Part shown: in pieces, positions 45,920-57,398 of the stretch
Layout: each line of letters starts with the position of its first letter
How positions within the stretch are numbered: position 1 is the first letter of the stretch
NCBI RefSeq assembly: GCF_032854445.1
Contig: NC_088306.1
Coordinates: forward strand, 934,501 to 998,500
Reading direction: 5' to 3'
DNA: 64,000 nt
From: Liolophura sinensis
Lineage: Eukaryota; Mollusca; Polyplacophora; Chitonida; Chitonidae
The notes under the pieces: generated by a model
The model's input: the letters and a program-made list of their open reading frames with translations, nothing else
Told to the model about the DNA's origin: nothing
Database searches by the model: none
Position numbers and translations under genes: made by a program

Positions 45920-46085
45920 TCCCCACCCCCAAAATATGCATTCTTGGAGGTAAACAAAGCATTACTCTTGGCGCCAAAAATTACATTTCTCAAGTCGGAT
46001 ATCATCCTCCCTTCCAAACACACATCAAATACCTTTCTGAGATCACCAGAGCCCTCAGAAAAAGGAAAAATGAGTAGGTTGGTCT
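45920..46085 (-). mobile_element. dispersed repeat family C, copy 4
   Basis: On the minus strand: CTACTCATTTTTCCTTTTTC, TGAGGGCTCTGGTGATCTCA, GAAAGGTATTTGATGTGTGT, GGAAGGGAGGATGATATCCG and GTAATTTTTGGCGCC. Same block order as the copies at 16494, 19561 and 21351. Confidence 0.75.
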
Positions 46086-46411
46086 TGGAAGACACTTTAG
46101 GCTTGCTACAGTAGTTCCCGTCAGCGCTGGATGCTACTCAGTGTAACCTGAGCGTTTGGGCAATAAACCCTACATCCATGTGTGTACACGTGAAAGCTAG
46201 CTTCCAGAGCAATGCTTTCAGCAGCTTGTCCTTAAAGAGTTTATTTTTCTCTTTCTAACTACAATATACATGTGAAGACCTTCAAATTATGATCTGAGGT
46301 TTTTGATTTCAAAGCACTGATGAGCCAGCCCATTCCTCAACGGTGTTTGGAGGCTGACACTGCAATGTATTTTTTGGGGGGTTGATTTCCCCCACTAGAT
46401 GACCATTAATA
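46086..46411. other. single-copy DNA
   Basis: Nothing seen. Confidence 0.6.
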
Positions 46412-46608
46412 TTATTTATTGATTGATTTGATTGGCGTTATCGTTATCTTTATAATGGCCAGTGATTGGCCAGCATCATCGTGGGAGGAAAGAATGAAAA
46501 CAACGACCATCCATACATTGCATTGGTGACAGGCCAATCTCACGCACAACCGGAGAGGAAGCCATTATGGGCTGGACCTGAACTCACAGCACTGGAGAGA
46601 GGTTCCTT
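46412..46608 (-). mobile_element. SINE family B, diverged copy
   Basis: TTATTGATTGATTTGATTGG, CGTGGGAGGAAAGAATG, CGACCATCCATACATTG, GGAGAGGAAGCCATTATGGG and CTGGACCTGAACTCACAGCA are in the family order. The reverse complement of the last block includes GAGTTCAGGTCC, close to a Pol III B box. Confidence 0.75.
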
Positions 46609-47041
46609 TGTCACTCTGCAGTTCAAGTATATTAACAACCAGACCACAGAGGCCCCCATGTGTGCTGTAAGCCAAAAGACAGCGCCTGTCTAATGTTTAT
46701 GTTCACTGAAAGACTACCATTCCAAGTATCTTAAAAAGGCATTAAATATTTTTTTTTTTAGATTTTTTTCAACCCAGTAAAAGTTTAGTGAAATTTCATC
46801 ATTATCAAGAGCAAGGTGGCGTCACGTTTACTCTAGCTCTCTCTTACCAATGTCGAAGATATTTTCCATATAATAGTCAAAGCAGGAGCCCATGGCCAGT
46901 GGAGCCAGTGGACTTCAGCGATTTAGGCTCAAGGGATAAATAACTTTCATGGAAATTGTACATACTGTACATAAGGGTATTTCTTCCTCTGCTAGAACTG
47001 CTGATACAGTATAGGCCTACAATGAATTTCAGCGACCCTCT
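46609..47041. other. single-copy DNA
   Basis: T-run near 46751; nothing coding seen. Confidence 0.6.
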
Positions 47042-47053
47042 TAAAATATCCTA

Positions 47054-47420
47054 GGACCGGCCCGGATAGCACAGTTGGTAGAGCGTCAGCTTCGGGACCG
47101 GTAGATCCAGGATCAATCCTTGATCGAGTCACTCCTAAGACTTTAAAAGAGAAAGTTGTAACTTCCTCGCTTGGCGCTCAGCATGAAGGGGATAGTGCAA
47201 CGACTGGTTGACCCGTATCAGTATAATGGCTCGGGCGGGGAGGCTTACTTGCCTTCGATAAGTCGTCTCAGTGAAGCAGCACTAAATAAAAGAGCGGTGA
47301 AAATCCGTCCTGTAACAAGGAGGCACATTACACGTGCATGCACCCTAATGATTCCTTCGTCGTCATATGACTGAAAAATTGTTGAGTATGACGTTAAACC
47401 CCAAGCACTCACTCACTCAC
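47054..47420 (+). mobile_element. SINE family A, full-length copy with target-site duplication
   Basis: The 367-bp element has a tRNA-like head, GGCCCGGATAGCACAGTTGG (A box TAGCACAGTTGG) and TAGATCCAGGATCAATCC (B-box region). The body contains GTTGTAACTTCCTCGCTTGG, TCAGCATGAAGGGGATAGTG and GTCGTCTCAGTGAAGCAGCA. The 3' part is ATATGACTGAAAAATTGTTG, AGTATGACGTTAAACCCCAA, and the tail is CACTCACTCACTCAC. It is flanked by a perfect 12-bp direct repeat TAAAATATCCTA at 47042-47053 and 47421-47432. That is the footprint of LINE-driven insertion and indicates a fairly recent event. The 67-codon plus frame inside (47171-47374) is not a gene. Confidence 0.95.
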
Positions 47421-47432
47421 TAAAATATCCTA

Positions 47433-48530
47433 CAGATGCACGGCCAGGGTATTCCTGGTTCTGTTCATAGAATCCTGAGGGGTTTGCAGGTGATTTTCAG
47501 CCCTATTAAATGATTACAAAATTACATTAAGATTGTTGTACAAATGGATCACTGCTCAATTCTGAAACAAATGGAAATAAATGTAAGCACCACTGAAACT
47601 GATGTACGCGTTCGACTGTCGCTGGATTGTATGCTTCAGTTTTTTAGTGGTGGCTTCTAAGATGAGAGCAATGCTGACATAGTTATTGCGGACGTATAGC
47701 AAAAGAACCTCAGCTTGAACAGGGTGTTTCAATAATTGTACTGTTTTCTAAAGAAGAAAAAAAATTTTCTAAAAAACAAAACAGAAATAAACATCTGTTG
47801 TATGCCAGAAAGACAAAGGAGTAAAATTTGATTTTTTCAGTACTAATTACTTCAAAGAAGAAAAATGAACTCATTTAATTTAATTAATTAATTTTAAGTG
47901 TTGTCTCGTGAGATGCCATCTTCTCCTTCCCAGAAACCTTTGGCATCCCTGATGAATTTAGCAGTGTCTCTGTTATTTGTTGTTTAAAAACTGCTGACTA
48001 AGTTATGTAAGCCAAGGGTCCAATGGGGACATGAATGCAATTTCGGCCGATATGGTATGATAGTGTCTGACATAATTTGTGATACCGTTGCTGACTATTC
48101 TGATCAACTGATTTCACATGGCCCTTCGGCTACCCGTAACTAAATCATTGTAAACAATCTCAAAATGATGTCTTATGCAGCAGTTCTGTGTTATCATATG
48201 TCACATGGAGTGAACGGGTAAAGGCTACGTCACAGCTTAAGCCAAGCAATCTGAGAGCAATGTGTTTGATTGGATGAAATTCTCAAGATGGTCGCCTTGA
48301 TTCACACCAGTGATTTGTGCGGTATCGCCATTTTGTTCTACATGTTATTCGGTGAAATCTCATTAAAAACATAAAGTATGATATGATATAAAGCCTGAGT
48401 AGCCTGCTTTCCATTGAAATATGACTTTAAGCCAGGTGCCATACTGTCCTTTAACAACAACTATATCCATGATTTAGCCATGTAGGCAGGGTAGGGACAA
48501 TTTATAGCCTGAGTCATAACATATCATGCA
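47433..48530. other. single-copy DNA, no gene seen
   Basis: TTTAATTTAATTAATTAATT near 47875; A-runs near 47755-47785. Nothing else. Confidence 0.6.
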
Positions 48531-48640
48531 TTTATTTATTTGACTGGTTGTTGGTTTACGATGTAAGAATATTTCACTTATCCAATGGCAAATAAAATTA
48601 TGGTGGGAGGATAGCCCTAATTCAGGAACCCGCAAATAAA
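48531..48640 (-). mobile_element. SINE family B, short diverged copy
   Basis: TTTATTTATTTGACTGGTTG, TAAGAATATTTCACTTATCC and AAATTATGGTGGGAGGATAG occur in family order; the rest is missing. Confidence 0.7.
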
Positions 48641-49859
48641 CTTCGTTAACACTTCAATCAGGCAGAGGGCTCATTATCAAATCAAACAAGCACATGAGAA
48701 AAAAAAGTGAAGATGAAAAAAAAAAAACACACATTAATTGTGAAAAAGAATTCTTACAGTTCCCTACAGATAGTCATGTCCAATTTCTGCTGGCTTGACA
48801 CTTTTCTTATTTCCAATATCAGTTCTAACGCACTGATCAAAACATCTTATTCCTCAAGCAATTTACAAATGTCAAGAGTATAAAACCCAAACTGTCAGGG
48901 TTACTCTTTTTTTCCCATTTCATAGCTGATTTTAATTGGATTATGTTTCTCCCTGCAGAGCAGTCTTAACAAAGTGCTAAAACAGACCACAAAATCTTCT
49001 TATCTCATTGAAAACTTGCAAATGGCTTCATCTGTTTTTTATTTTTGGGACCAATGAGATTTCGTCCTCGAGGTTGTTACGTCCAAATATCGACGTAAGC
49101 GTAAGACAGTGTAATAATCTCACTTGTCTTCAAGTTGGTGAAATGATTCGTCAAAAAAACAATTTCTATTTGTTGAGTATTAAACACGACTTAGGCTCTC
49201 CAACAACTGCAAAGATTTAATCTCCCCACGGAAAGAATTTTTTCTCACAGGCCACACCATCTTACATCTTTGTTTTACAGGAAAAGTGAATCCTTTTTCA
49301 ATGTTGTCAGAGGATATAAAAATAAATCTAAAAAATCACTTTATCTGACGGACATGGGGACTGTCCAAGCAAAATTTTCCTGTTGACACATTTACGGGAT
49401 CCAAAAGTCTTGAAAAAGAGGAAAATCAAAACATAAAAAAGTGGATTTTCAATTTTATCTTTTTTCCTGTTTTGGATGTTTTAGTGTTACCTCACCTGTA
49501 AACACCAATTAATTTGCTGTTGCCTTACTATAGTACTGTTTTCTTTGTTATCCGAATCACCTGCTTTATTCTGCCTTGAATCAGGCGCTGAACTAAGGTC
49601 TAAATAAAACACTTTGGACAGAGATTAATTTCATGGAACCTTACAAATGGACTTAGAGTACAATGATGGATGCCAGAAAAATTAACTCATACAAGTGTCA
49701 AACTCGATCTGCCATAACAGGTGCTTATTGGAACAGCCACAAATCCCCATGAATATTGAAAGATTTAGGATTGGTATATGTTTTACGGAGGACAAAAGAA
49801 ATGTCTGTTCCTAAAACATCATGTTCCATCATTTAGGGAAAAGGCAGAAAATAATATTA
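48641..49859. other. single-copy DNA, no gene seen
   Basis: A-runs near 48700-48727; nothing supported. Confidence 0.6.
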
Positions 49860-50000
49860 ATTTATTCATCTGATTGTTGTTTTAATGGAATATACTTAGG
49901 AATGTTTTCTCTTATATGATGGCAGCCAGTTGAAGGAATCCAGAATGCCTGGAGTAAACCACCGCCCCTTGGTAACTTACAGACAATCTTTTCCATGTAT
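49860..50000 (-). mobile_element. SINE family B, diverged copy
   Basis: TTTATTCATCTGATTGTTGT, ATATACTTAGGAATGTTTTC, TTATATGATGGCAGCCAGTT, TAAACCACCGCCCCTTGG and ACTTACAGACAATCTT follow the family order with many changes. This is the oldest-looking copy. Confidence 0.6.
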
Positions 50001-50073
50001 ATGCATGTATGCTTGGGTTTAACATCTTATCCACAACAAGACTATCGTCGTGGCTGAGAAGTGGTCTTCAATC

Positions 50074-50697
50074 AGTGTTAGACTGCGTAAGTGACCAAAG
50101 AAATACCATACACCTATTTTCCTACACCAAAGCCCCATCAAGAACCAGTGTTAGACTGCGTAAGTGACCACAGAAATACCATACACCTATTTTTCTACAC
50201 CAAAGCCCCATCAACAACCAGTGCGTAAGTGACCACAGAAATACCATACACCTATTTTTCTACACCAAAGCCCCATCAACAACCAGTGCGTAAGTGACCA
50301 CAGAAATACCATACACCTATTTTTCTACACCAAAACCCCATCAACAACCAGTGCGTAAGTGACCACAGAAATACCATACACCTATTTTTCTACACCAAAG
50401 CCCCATCAACAACCAGGGTTACACTGCATAAGTGACCACAGAAATACCGTACACCCATTTTTCTACACCAAATCCCCATCAAGAACCAGTGTTAGACTGC
50501 GTAAGTGACCACAGAAATACCATACACCTATTTTTCTACACCAAATCCCCATCAACAACCAGTGTTAGACTGCGTAAGTGACCACAGAAATACCATACAC
50601 CTATTTTTCTACACCAAAGCCCCATCAACAACCAGGGTTACACTGCATAAGTGACCACAGAAATACCGTACACCCATTTTTCTACACCAAAGCCCAA
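50074..50697. repeat. 65/73-bp minisatellite, 9 copies
   Basis: The unit is CCAGTGTTAGACTGCGTAAG, TGACCACAGAAATACCATAC, ACCTATTTTTCTACACCAAA, GCCCCATCAACAA. Three consecutive copies (50219, 50284, 50349) lack the 8 bp TTAGACTG, giving 65 bp. A GGGTTACACTGCATAAG variant occurs twice, evidence of block duplication. Confidence 0.95.
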
Positions 50698-51046
50698 AGT
50701 ACAGCAAGATTAGAGAAAATATATAAATACCAAAATCATGCTCTACATGGTGTCCAACTTGAGAATAGCTTTCATCTTCTCACTTGTAGTCCTTAAGATG
50801 TAGAAATTCTGCTTATGCTACTGATCATATAAAACCTTCCCAAGCTGCTTTTAGGCAAGACATCAAAAAGAATCACAAAAATTAACCTCAATCCTGGCAA
50901 CAAATGTACATAGAACTGATCAAGCAAGGAAGCTTTTACCGGGCTGGAAAGTCTTGATAAGCCTATCGTATTGTCTTTAGGCTTTTTTAACAGAACTCAC
51001 TAATACCGCTGGATTCAAGCCCGAAGGGCGTCACTTAAGCCTTTAC

Positions 51047-51151
51047 CTTGTGACAAAGAAACAGGCACCAGATAAGAGATAAACCATACCCCAACAAAGA
51101 GAACAAGCTCATATAGTGACAAGGGCTGTGTTACAAGAAAACACGCTCTTC
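51047..51151 (-). CDS. possible 105-nt cassette exon, weak
   Basis: On the minus strand a strong acceptor-like sequence (TCTCCTCTGTTTCAG) at 51152 precedes a 105-nt segment that ends before GTAAAG at 51046. One frame is open throughout, giving FLVTQPLSLYELVLFVG followed by a hydrophobic stretch. The length is a multiple of three. The open frame needs one base from the preceding exon (the segment starts with two leftover bases), so it would not join in frame with the phase-0 exon at 57291. Possibly fortuitous. Confidence 0.2.
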
Positions 51152-51304
51152 CTGAAACAGAGGAGACGGCTAACGCACCAAAGGAAATGTCAAAGAATCC
51201 CTGTTCAATAAATATACAGAGATATTCCATAGCTTTGAGAATCACTATGGATCTCAACAGAATCTTCCTTCACGATACGAAAGACACCGATATCAAATGA
51301 GGCA

Positions 51305-51318
51305 GTAGCCATGGCAAC
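51305..51318. promoter_or_regulatory. RFX X-box consensus match
   Basis: GTAGCCATGGCAAC fits GTNRCC-N2-RGYAAC exactly. No gene start is visible next to it. Confidence 0.35.
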
Positions 51319-52515
51319 TTGATAACAATCTTTATAAACTTTCTTGGAAATCATAACAGCCATAATCAGGTTTTTTTTTTTTTCTTTCTTTCTTTACGCT
51401 AAAGATAAAACTGGAGCTAGTGTGGCATGATTACTTGGTATAAGTTTATCCTGGGAAGTGAAGAAATCTGAATACAAATGAGAATGGTGTGTTCAATAAA
51501 ATTATCTTCAGTTAATAAAATAGGGGGGAAAAAGCCTGATTAGAAAACAAACAAAAAAAACCTCAATGCTGTCTTGTCCTGAGGTCCAACGTTAGGAAAC
51601 AACAAATCGCGTGTCAAAAATTAGACAGATGGACGAACCAAGTGGTCCCATTATTAAAACGAACCATATGCAGATACACAGAATTTTATCTGCAAGCATC
51701 AGGCAGATTCTTATTAATGTTTAGGTGATTATACATTCCTATTCATCAGGGCATCCACTGATCTGCACATCTTAGGTGATTCCAGAGACAGCAGGCAAGA
51801 GACCAGCCTGTACAAATAAACAGCTGTAATGTAGCTCGAGAATCAACAAATTGCAGTAAAACATAGAGCACTAGGTGTACCTTAATGATTGTAAAAGGTA
51901 CAGAAAAGGAGCCCAATCACAGACCTCATCCCAAAACTGCCACAGCAATTAACGGCGACCATTTCATTAACTGAGGTATTTACCTCAGGTAAGTACACAA
52001 TTTGTCCGCTAACTTCAAACAAGATCAAAATACCTGTTTCACAGAGTAATGAGCAAGTCCATGTAGGCTTTTTGGCAGATTGTCTCCTGGTATTCTCCAT
52101 CAATCAAACACGTACGTTTTTTTATAAACATAATTAACACACACCACTCGTTACACAATCTACACCGGTTGATTTCATCCAAGCCTGAAAATGGCGCTTT
52201 ATTAGTCACAGCAGGGCCTAAAAACCACCAAGGGTTCGCTTCATGGTCTGACGCCTGTGGAAGTTTGGCTAGCTCATTAAACATTTAATTCAGTGATCAT
52301 ACCGAGATCATATCTATAAACCAAGATCATATCTATTAAAAAGCATGCTTCCTACTGGATGGTAAACTGTACATATAGTTGAAAACCAACAGTCAGACAT
52401 GATCCTGTTTTTAATCGTCAATAATCAATCGTATCTATTGGACAGAGTTGATTTTGACCTTTGATCAATGGTTTAAACTTTTTTGGAATGTTTCTCCCTC
52501 TGGATATTTATTACC

Positions 52516-55500
52516 CTGGTGAACCACCACGTACTCACAACCATACATGTGCCTTGCTTACTCGTTGTGAATAAACACATACTCACAACCATACATGTGC
52601 CTTGCTTACTCTTTGTGAATAAACATGTAATCACAACTATACATGTGCCTTGCTTGCTCTGGTGAATAAACACATACTCACAACTATACATGTACCTTGC
52701 TTACTCTTTGTGAATAAACATGTAATCACAACTATACATGTACCTTGCTTACTCTTTGTGAATAAACATGTAATCACAACTATACATGTGCCTTGCTTGC
52801 TCTGGTGAATAAACACATACTCACAACTATACATGTACCTTGCTTACTCTTTGTGAATAAACATGTAATCACAACTATACATGTACCTTGCTTACTCTTT
52901 GTGAATAAACATGTAATCACAACTATACATGTACCTTGCTTACTCTTTGTGAATAAACATGTAATCACAACTATACATGTACCTTGCTTACTCTGGTGAA
53001 TAAACATGTACTCACAACTATACATGTGCCTTGCTTACTCTTTGTGAATAAACATGTACTCACAACTATACATGTACCTTGCTTACTCTGGTGAATAAAC
53101 ACATACTCACAGCCATACATGTGCCTTGCTTACTCTTTGTGAATAAACATGTAATCACAACTATACATGTACCTTGCTTACTCTTTGTGAATAAACATGT
53201 AATCACAACTATACATGTACCTTGCTTACTCTTTGTGAATAAACAAATACTCACAACTATACATGTACCTTGCTTACTCTGGTGAATAAACACGTACTCA
53301 CAACTATACATGTACCTTGCTTGTTCTTTGTGAATAAACACATACTCACAACTATACATGTGCCTTGCTTACTCTGGTGAATAAACATGTACTCACAACT
53401 ATACATGTGCCTTGCTTACTCTTTGTGAATAAACACATACTCACAACCATACATGTGCCTTGCTTGCTCTGGTGAATAAACACGTACTCACAACTATACA
53501 TGTACCTTGCTTGTTCTTTGTGAATAAACAAATACTCACAACTATACATGTACCTTGCTTACTCTGGTGAATAAACACGTACTCACAACTATACATGTAC
53601 CTTGCTTGTTCTTTGTGAATAAACACATACTCACAACTATACATGTGCCTTGCTTACTCTGGTGAATAAACATGTACTCACAACTATACATGTGCCTTGC
53701 TTACTCTTTGTGAATAAACAAATACTCACAACTATACATGTACCTTGCTTACTCTGGTGAATAAACACGTAATCACAACTATACATGTACCTTGCTTACT
53801 CTTTGTGAATAAACACATACTCACAACCATACATGTGCCTTGCTTTCTCTTTGTGAATAAACATGTAATCACAACTATACATGTACCTTGCTTGTTCTTT
53901 GTGAATAAACAAATACTCACAACTATACATGTACCTTGCTTACTCTGGTGAATAAACACGTACTCACAACTATACATGTACCTTGCTTGTTCTTTGTGAA
54001 TAAACACATACTCACAACTATACATGTGCCTTGCTTACTCTGGTGAATAAACATGTACTCACAACTATACATGTGCCTTGCTTACTCTTTGTGAATAAAC
54101 AAATACTCACAACTATACATGTACCTTGCTTACTCTGGTGAATAAACACGTACTCACAACTATACATGTACCTTGCTTGCTCTGGTGAATAAACATGTAC
54201 TCACAACTATACATGTACCTTGCTTACTCTGGTGAATAAACACGTACTCACAACTATACATGTACCTTGCTTACTCTGGTGAATAAACAAGTACCCACAA
54301 CTATACATGTACCTTGCTTACTCTTTGTGAATAAACAAATACTCACAACTATACATGTACCTTGCTTACTCTGGTGAATAAACACGTACTCACAACTATA
54401 CATGTACCTTGCTTACTCTGGTGAATAAACAAGTACTCACAACTATACATGTGCCTTGCTTACTCTGGTGAATAAACATGTACTCACAACTATACATGTG
54501 CCTTGCTTACTCTGGTGAATAAACAAGTACTCACAACTATACATGTGCCTTGCTTACTCTGGTGAATAAACAAATACTCACAACTATACATGTACCTTGC
54601 TTACTCTTTGTGAATAAACACGTACTCACAACTATACATGTACCTTGCTTACTCTGGTGAATAAACACGTACTCACAACTATACATGTACCTTGCTTGCT
54701 CTGGTGAATAAACAAGTACTCACAACTATACATGTGCCTTGCTTACTCTGGTGAATAAACATGTACTCACAACTATACATGTGCCTTGCTTACTCTTTGT
54801 GAATAAACAAATACTCACAACTATACATGTACCTTGCTTACTCTGGTGAATAAACAAGTACTCACAACTATACATGTACCTTGCTTGCTCTGGTGAATAA
54901 ACATGTACTCACAACTATACATGTACCTTGCTTACTCTGGTGAATAAACAAGTACTCAAAACTATACATGTACCTTCCTTACTCTGGTGAATAAACACGT
55001 ACTCACAACTATACATGTACCTTGCTTACTCTGGTGAATAAACAAGTACTCACAACCATACATGTACCTTGCTTGCTCTGGTGAATAAACATGTAATCAC
55101 AACTATACATGTGCCTTGCTTACTCTTTGTGAATAAACAAGTACTCACAACTATACATGTACCTTGCTTACTCTGGTGAATAAACACGTACTCACAACTA
55201 TACATGTACCTTGCTTACTCGTTGTGAATAAACACATACTCACAACTATACACGTGCCTTGCTTACTCTGGTGAATAAACATGTAATCACAACTATACAT
55301 GTACCTTGCTTACTCGTTGTGAATAAACACATACTCACAACTATACATGTACCTTGCTTACTCTTTGTGAATAAACACGTACTCACAACTATACATGTAC
55401 CTTGCTTGCTCTGGTGAATAAACATGTAATCACAACTATACATGTACCTTGCTTACTCTGGTGAATAAACAAGTACTCACAACTATACATGTACCTTGCT

Positions 55501-56268
55501 TACTCTTTGTGAATAAACACATACTCACAACTATACATGTACCTTACTTACTCGTTGTGAATAAACACATACTCACAACTATACACGTGCCTTGCTTACT
55601 CTGGTGAATAAACAAGTACTAACAACTATACATGTACCTTGCTTACTCTGGTGAATAAACAAGTACTCACAACTATACATGTACCTTGCTTACTCTTTGT
55701 GAATAAACAAGTACTCACAACCATACACGTGCCTTGCTTACTCTGGTGAATAAACATGTAATCACAACTATACATGTACCTTGCTTACTCTTTGTGAATA
55801 AACACGTACTCACAACTATACATGTACCTTGCTTACTCGTTGTGAATAAACACGTACTCACAACTATACATGTGCCTTGCTTACTCTTTGTGAATAAACA
55901 AGTACTCACAACTATACATGTACCTTGCTTGCTCTGGTGAATAAACACGTACTCACAACTATACATGTACCTTGCTTACTCTGGTGAATAAACACATACT
56001 CACAACTATACATGTACCTTGCTTACTCTTTGTGAATAAACATGTAATCACAACTATACATGTACCTTGCTTACTCTTTGTGAATAAACACATACTCACA
56101 ACTATACATGTACCTTGCTTACTCTTTGTGAATAAACATGTAATCACAACTATACATGTACCTTGCTTACTCGTTGTGAATAAACACATACTCACAACTA
56201 TACATGTACCTTGCTTACTCTTTGCCAATAAACACGTATTCAAAACTATACATGTGCCTTGCTCACTG
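52516..56268. repeat. 47/48-bp minisatellite, about 79 copies, largest array in the window
   Basis: The unit is ACTCACAACTATACATGTAC, CTTGCTTACTCTGGTGAATA, AACACGT (47 bp), or with CTTTGTG in place of CTGGTG (48 bp). Other variants are ACATGTGCC or ACATGTACC; CACATA, CATGTA, CACGTA, CAAGTA or CAAATA before CTC or ATC; and TTGCTTAC, TTGCTTGC or TTGCTTGTTC. Blocks of several variants in fixed order recur (for example about 53275-53480 and 53560-53710), so multi-unit duplications built the array. Runs of 48-bp units keep short frames open on both strands (16-residue period); these are not genes. Confidence 0.97.
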
Positions 56269-56365
56269 ATACACACATAAATGAAGTCTATAAGTATCTC
56301 AAAAAAATCTCTTCTGCACAGTAAAACCAGAAAAGAAATTCCTTATACAAAGCCTTAAAGACCAC

Positions 56366-56379
56366 GTTGCCATGGCAAC
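56366..56379. promoter_or_regulatory. perfect palindromic RFX X-box
   Basis: GTTGCCATGGCAAC is a perfect 14-bp palindrome and an ideal match to the RFX consensus GTNRCC-N2-RGYAAC. It lies about 0.9 kb downstream of the 57291-57383 exon on the minus strand, so it would be intronic. Confidence 0.5.
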
Positions 56380-56968
56380 CCATATTATCCCTTGGGTCCT
56401 GTATGATTTCATTTTCAGGTGTAGTCACTGTTCAGGTACGCTTAACGAGATTCTCAGCAGGTGAGTGGCAGTTATATGCGCCTGAACGGTAATTACTCTG
56501 GAAGGTACGGCTTCCTGGACAATGCAAAGAGAGTGCCGACAAAATCCACTGGAGCGAATTTGAATTCCATATGGCGATATCTGCCTTAAAATGGCATGAA
56601 CAATTCATTGTCCTCACAAAGAAAAGCCACAGACTGACTTCCTTAATGGATTACAGAATAAAACCATTTCTTCACGGCATGCATTTAAACAAAAGCACAT
56701 AAAAAGTATTACATGAATTTTTGATTTATTATGTTCAGCACTGGGTTTTATACTCTTTTTAACTGCACAAGTAAACGCATTTTAACAACTGCTTGCCTTT
56801 GACAGCAGCATTTGACTCGTTTCTATCAATTCCTTGAGGAATAATACAAAACGGTTTAGTAGCTAGAACTGATAGAAACATGTTGCAATGGTATATTTCA
56901 TTTAACAAAAGAAATGTGACTGTGTAAGTGGAACAATAGGCTTTCTAGTGTGTGGAAATATAGAGGAT

Positions 56969-57032
56969 GAGAGTGGGGGGAGGCCGAGGGGAGAGAGCGT
57001 GAGAGTGGGGGGAGGCCGAGGGGAGAGGGCAT
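56969..57032. repeat. 32-bp tandem duplication, G-rich
   Basis: Two copies of GAGAGTGGGGGGAGGCCGAG plus GGGAGAG and a variable end at 56969 and 57001. Confidence 0.93.
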
Positions 57033-57290
57033 GCAGGTTTATACAAGTGCAATTATACCGGACTCACCATCACAGCTATGGCCATGCATGCTATTTTTCT
57101 TTTGGTCTTAAATGATGTGCTACCTATATTTATTCAAAACAAACCACAAGAATTAAAACTCAAAATAAGATGACAAAAACAGAACCTAATCATTTATGTA
57201 TAAAGGTGCCATAAGAGAAAAACGTGATATCATCAGAGCAATCAACAATCAAACATCAGTGATCTGACACAGCACGCCATTTAATTTTAC

Positions 57291-57383
57291 CTTCTTGAAA
57301 AACTTCAACTTGGGTCGCCGTTTCTTGATTTTAGGCAGCTTCACATGGGGCAGGTGCACGCACAGCAGAGACTTATCAAACAT
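57291..57383 (-). CDS. candidate first coding exon, 31 codons, product unknown
   Basis: An ATG at 57383 has G at -3 and an in-frame TGA four codons upstream, which fixes it as the earliest possible start. The frame encodes MFDKSLLCVHLPHVKL, then a strongly basic stretch KIKKRRPKLKFFKK. It ends at AAG followed by GTAAAA, a good splice donor, in phase 0. The basic part (KKRRPK) resembles a nuclear-localisation or membrane-binding patch. Codons use G/C at third positions more than the surrounding DNA. A consensus RFX X-box lies 15 bp upstream, suggesting a cilium-related gene, though X-boxes also occur elsewhere. I do not recognise the protein; too little is visible. Confidence 0.6.
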
Positions 57384-57398
57384 AGCGGCTTGTCAACT

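Larger units (their letters stand above)
50698..52515. other. single-copy DNA with a possible small exon
   Basis: Apart from the exon-like segment at 51047-51151 and an X-box at 51305, the region shows a T/TTTC run near 51371-51395 and unsupported frames (51882-52284). Confidence 0.5.
56269..57290. other. probable intron sequence next to the 57291 exon
   Basis: Contains the perfect X-box at 56366-56379 and a 32-bp G-rich duplication at 56969. The small frames here are unsupported. Confidence 0.5.

Noticed and set aside
45688-46095. 135-codon minus frame
   Set aside because: Its first third is dispersed repeat family C; the rest has no recognisable domain or splice support.
47054-47125. tRNA gene
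   Set aside because: The A and B boxes belong to the head of a SINE; the sequence does not fold into a proper tRNA with matched acceptor stem as far as I can see.
52039-52284. 81-codon minus frame with NPWWFLGPAVTN and an internal TTTTCAG acceptor-like string
   Set aside because: No good donor in frame and no composition change; left uncalled.
52473-56280. Many 60-105-codon frames with CLFTKSKQGTC-like or VNKHVLTTIHVP-like peptides
   Set aside because: Runs of 48-bp units; the same frames break wherever a 47-bp unit intervenes.
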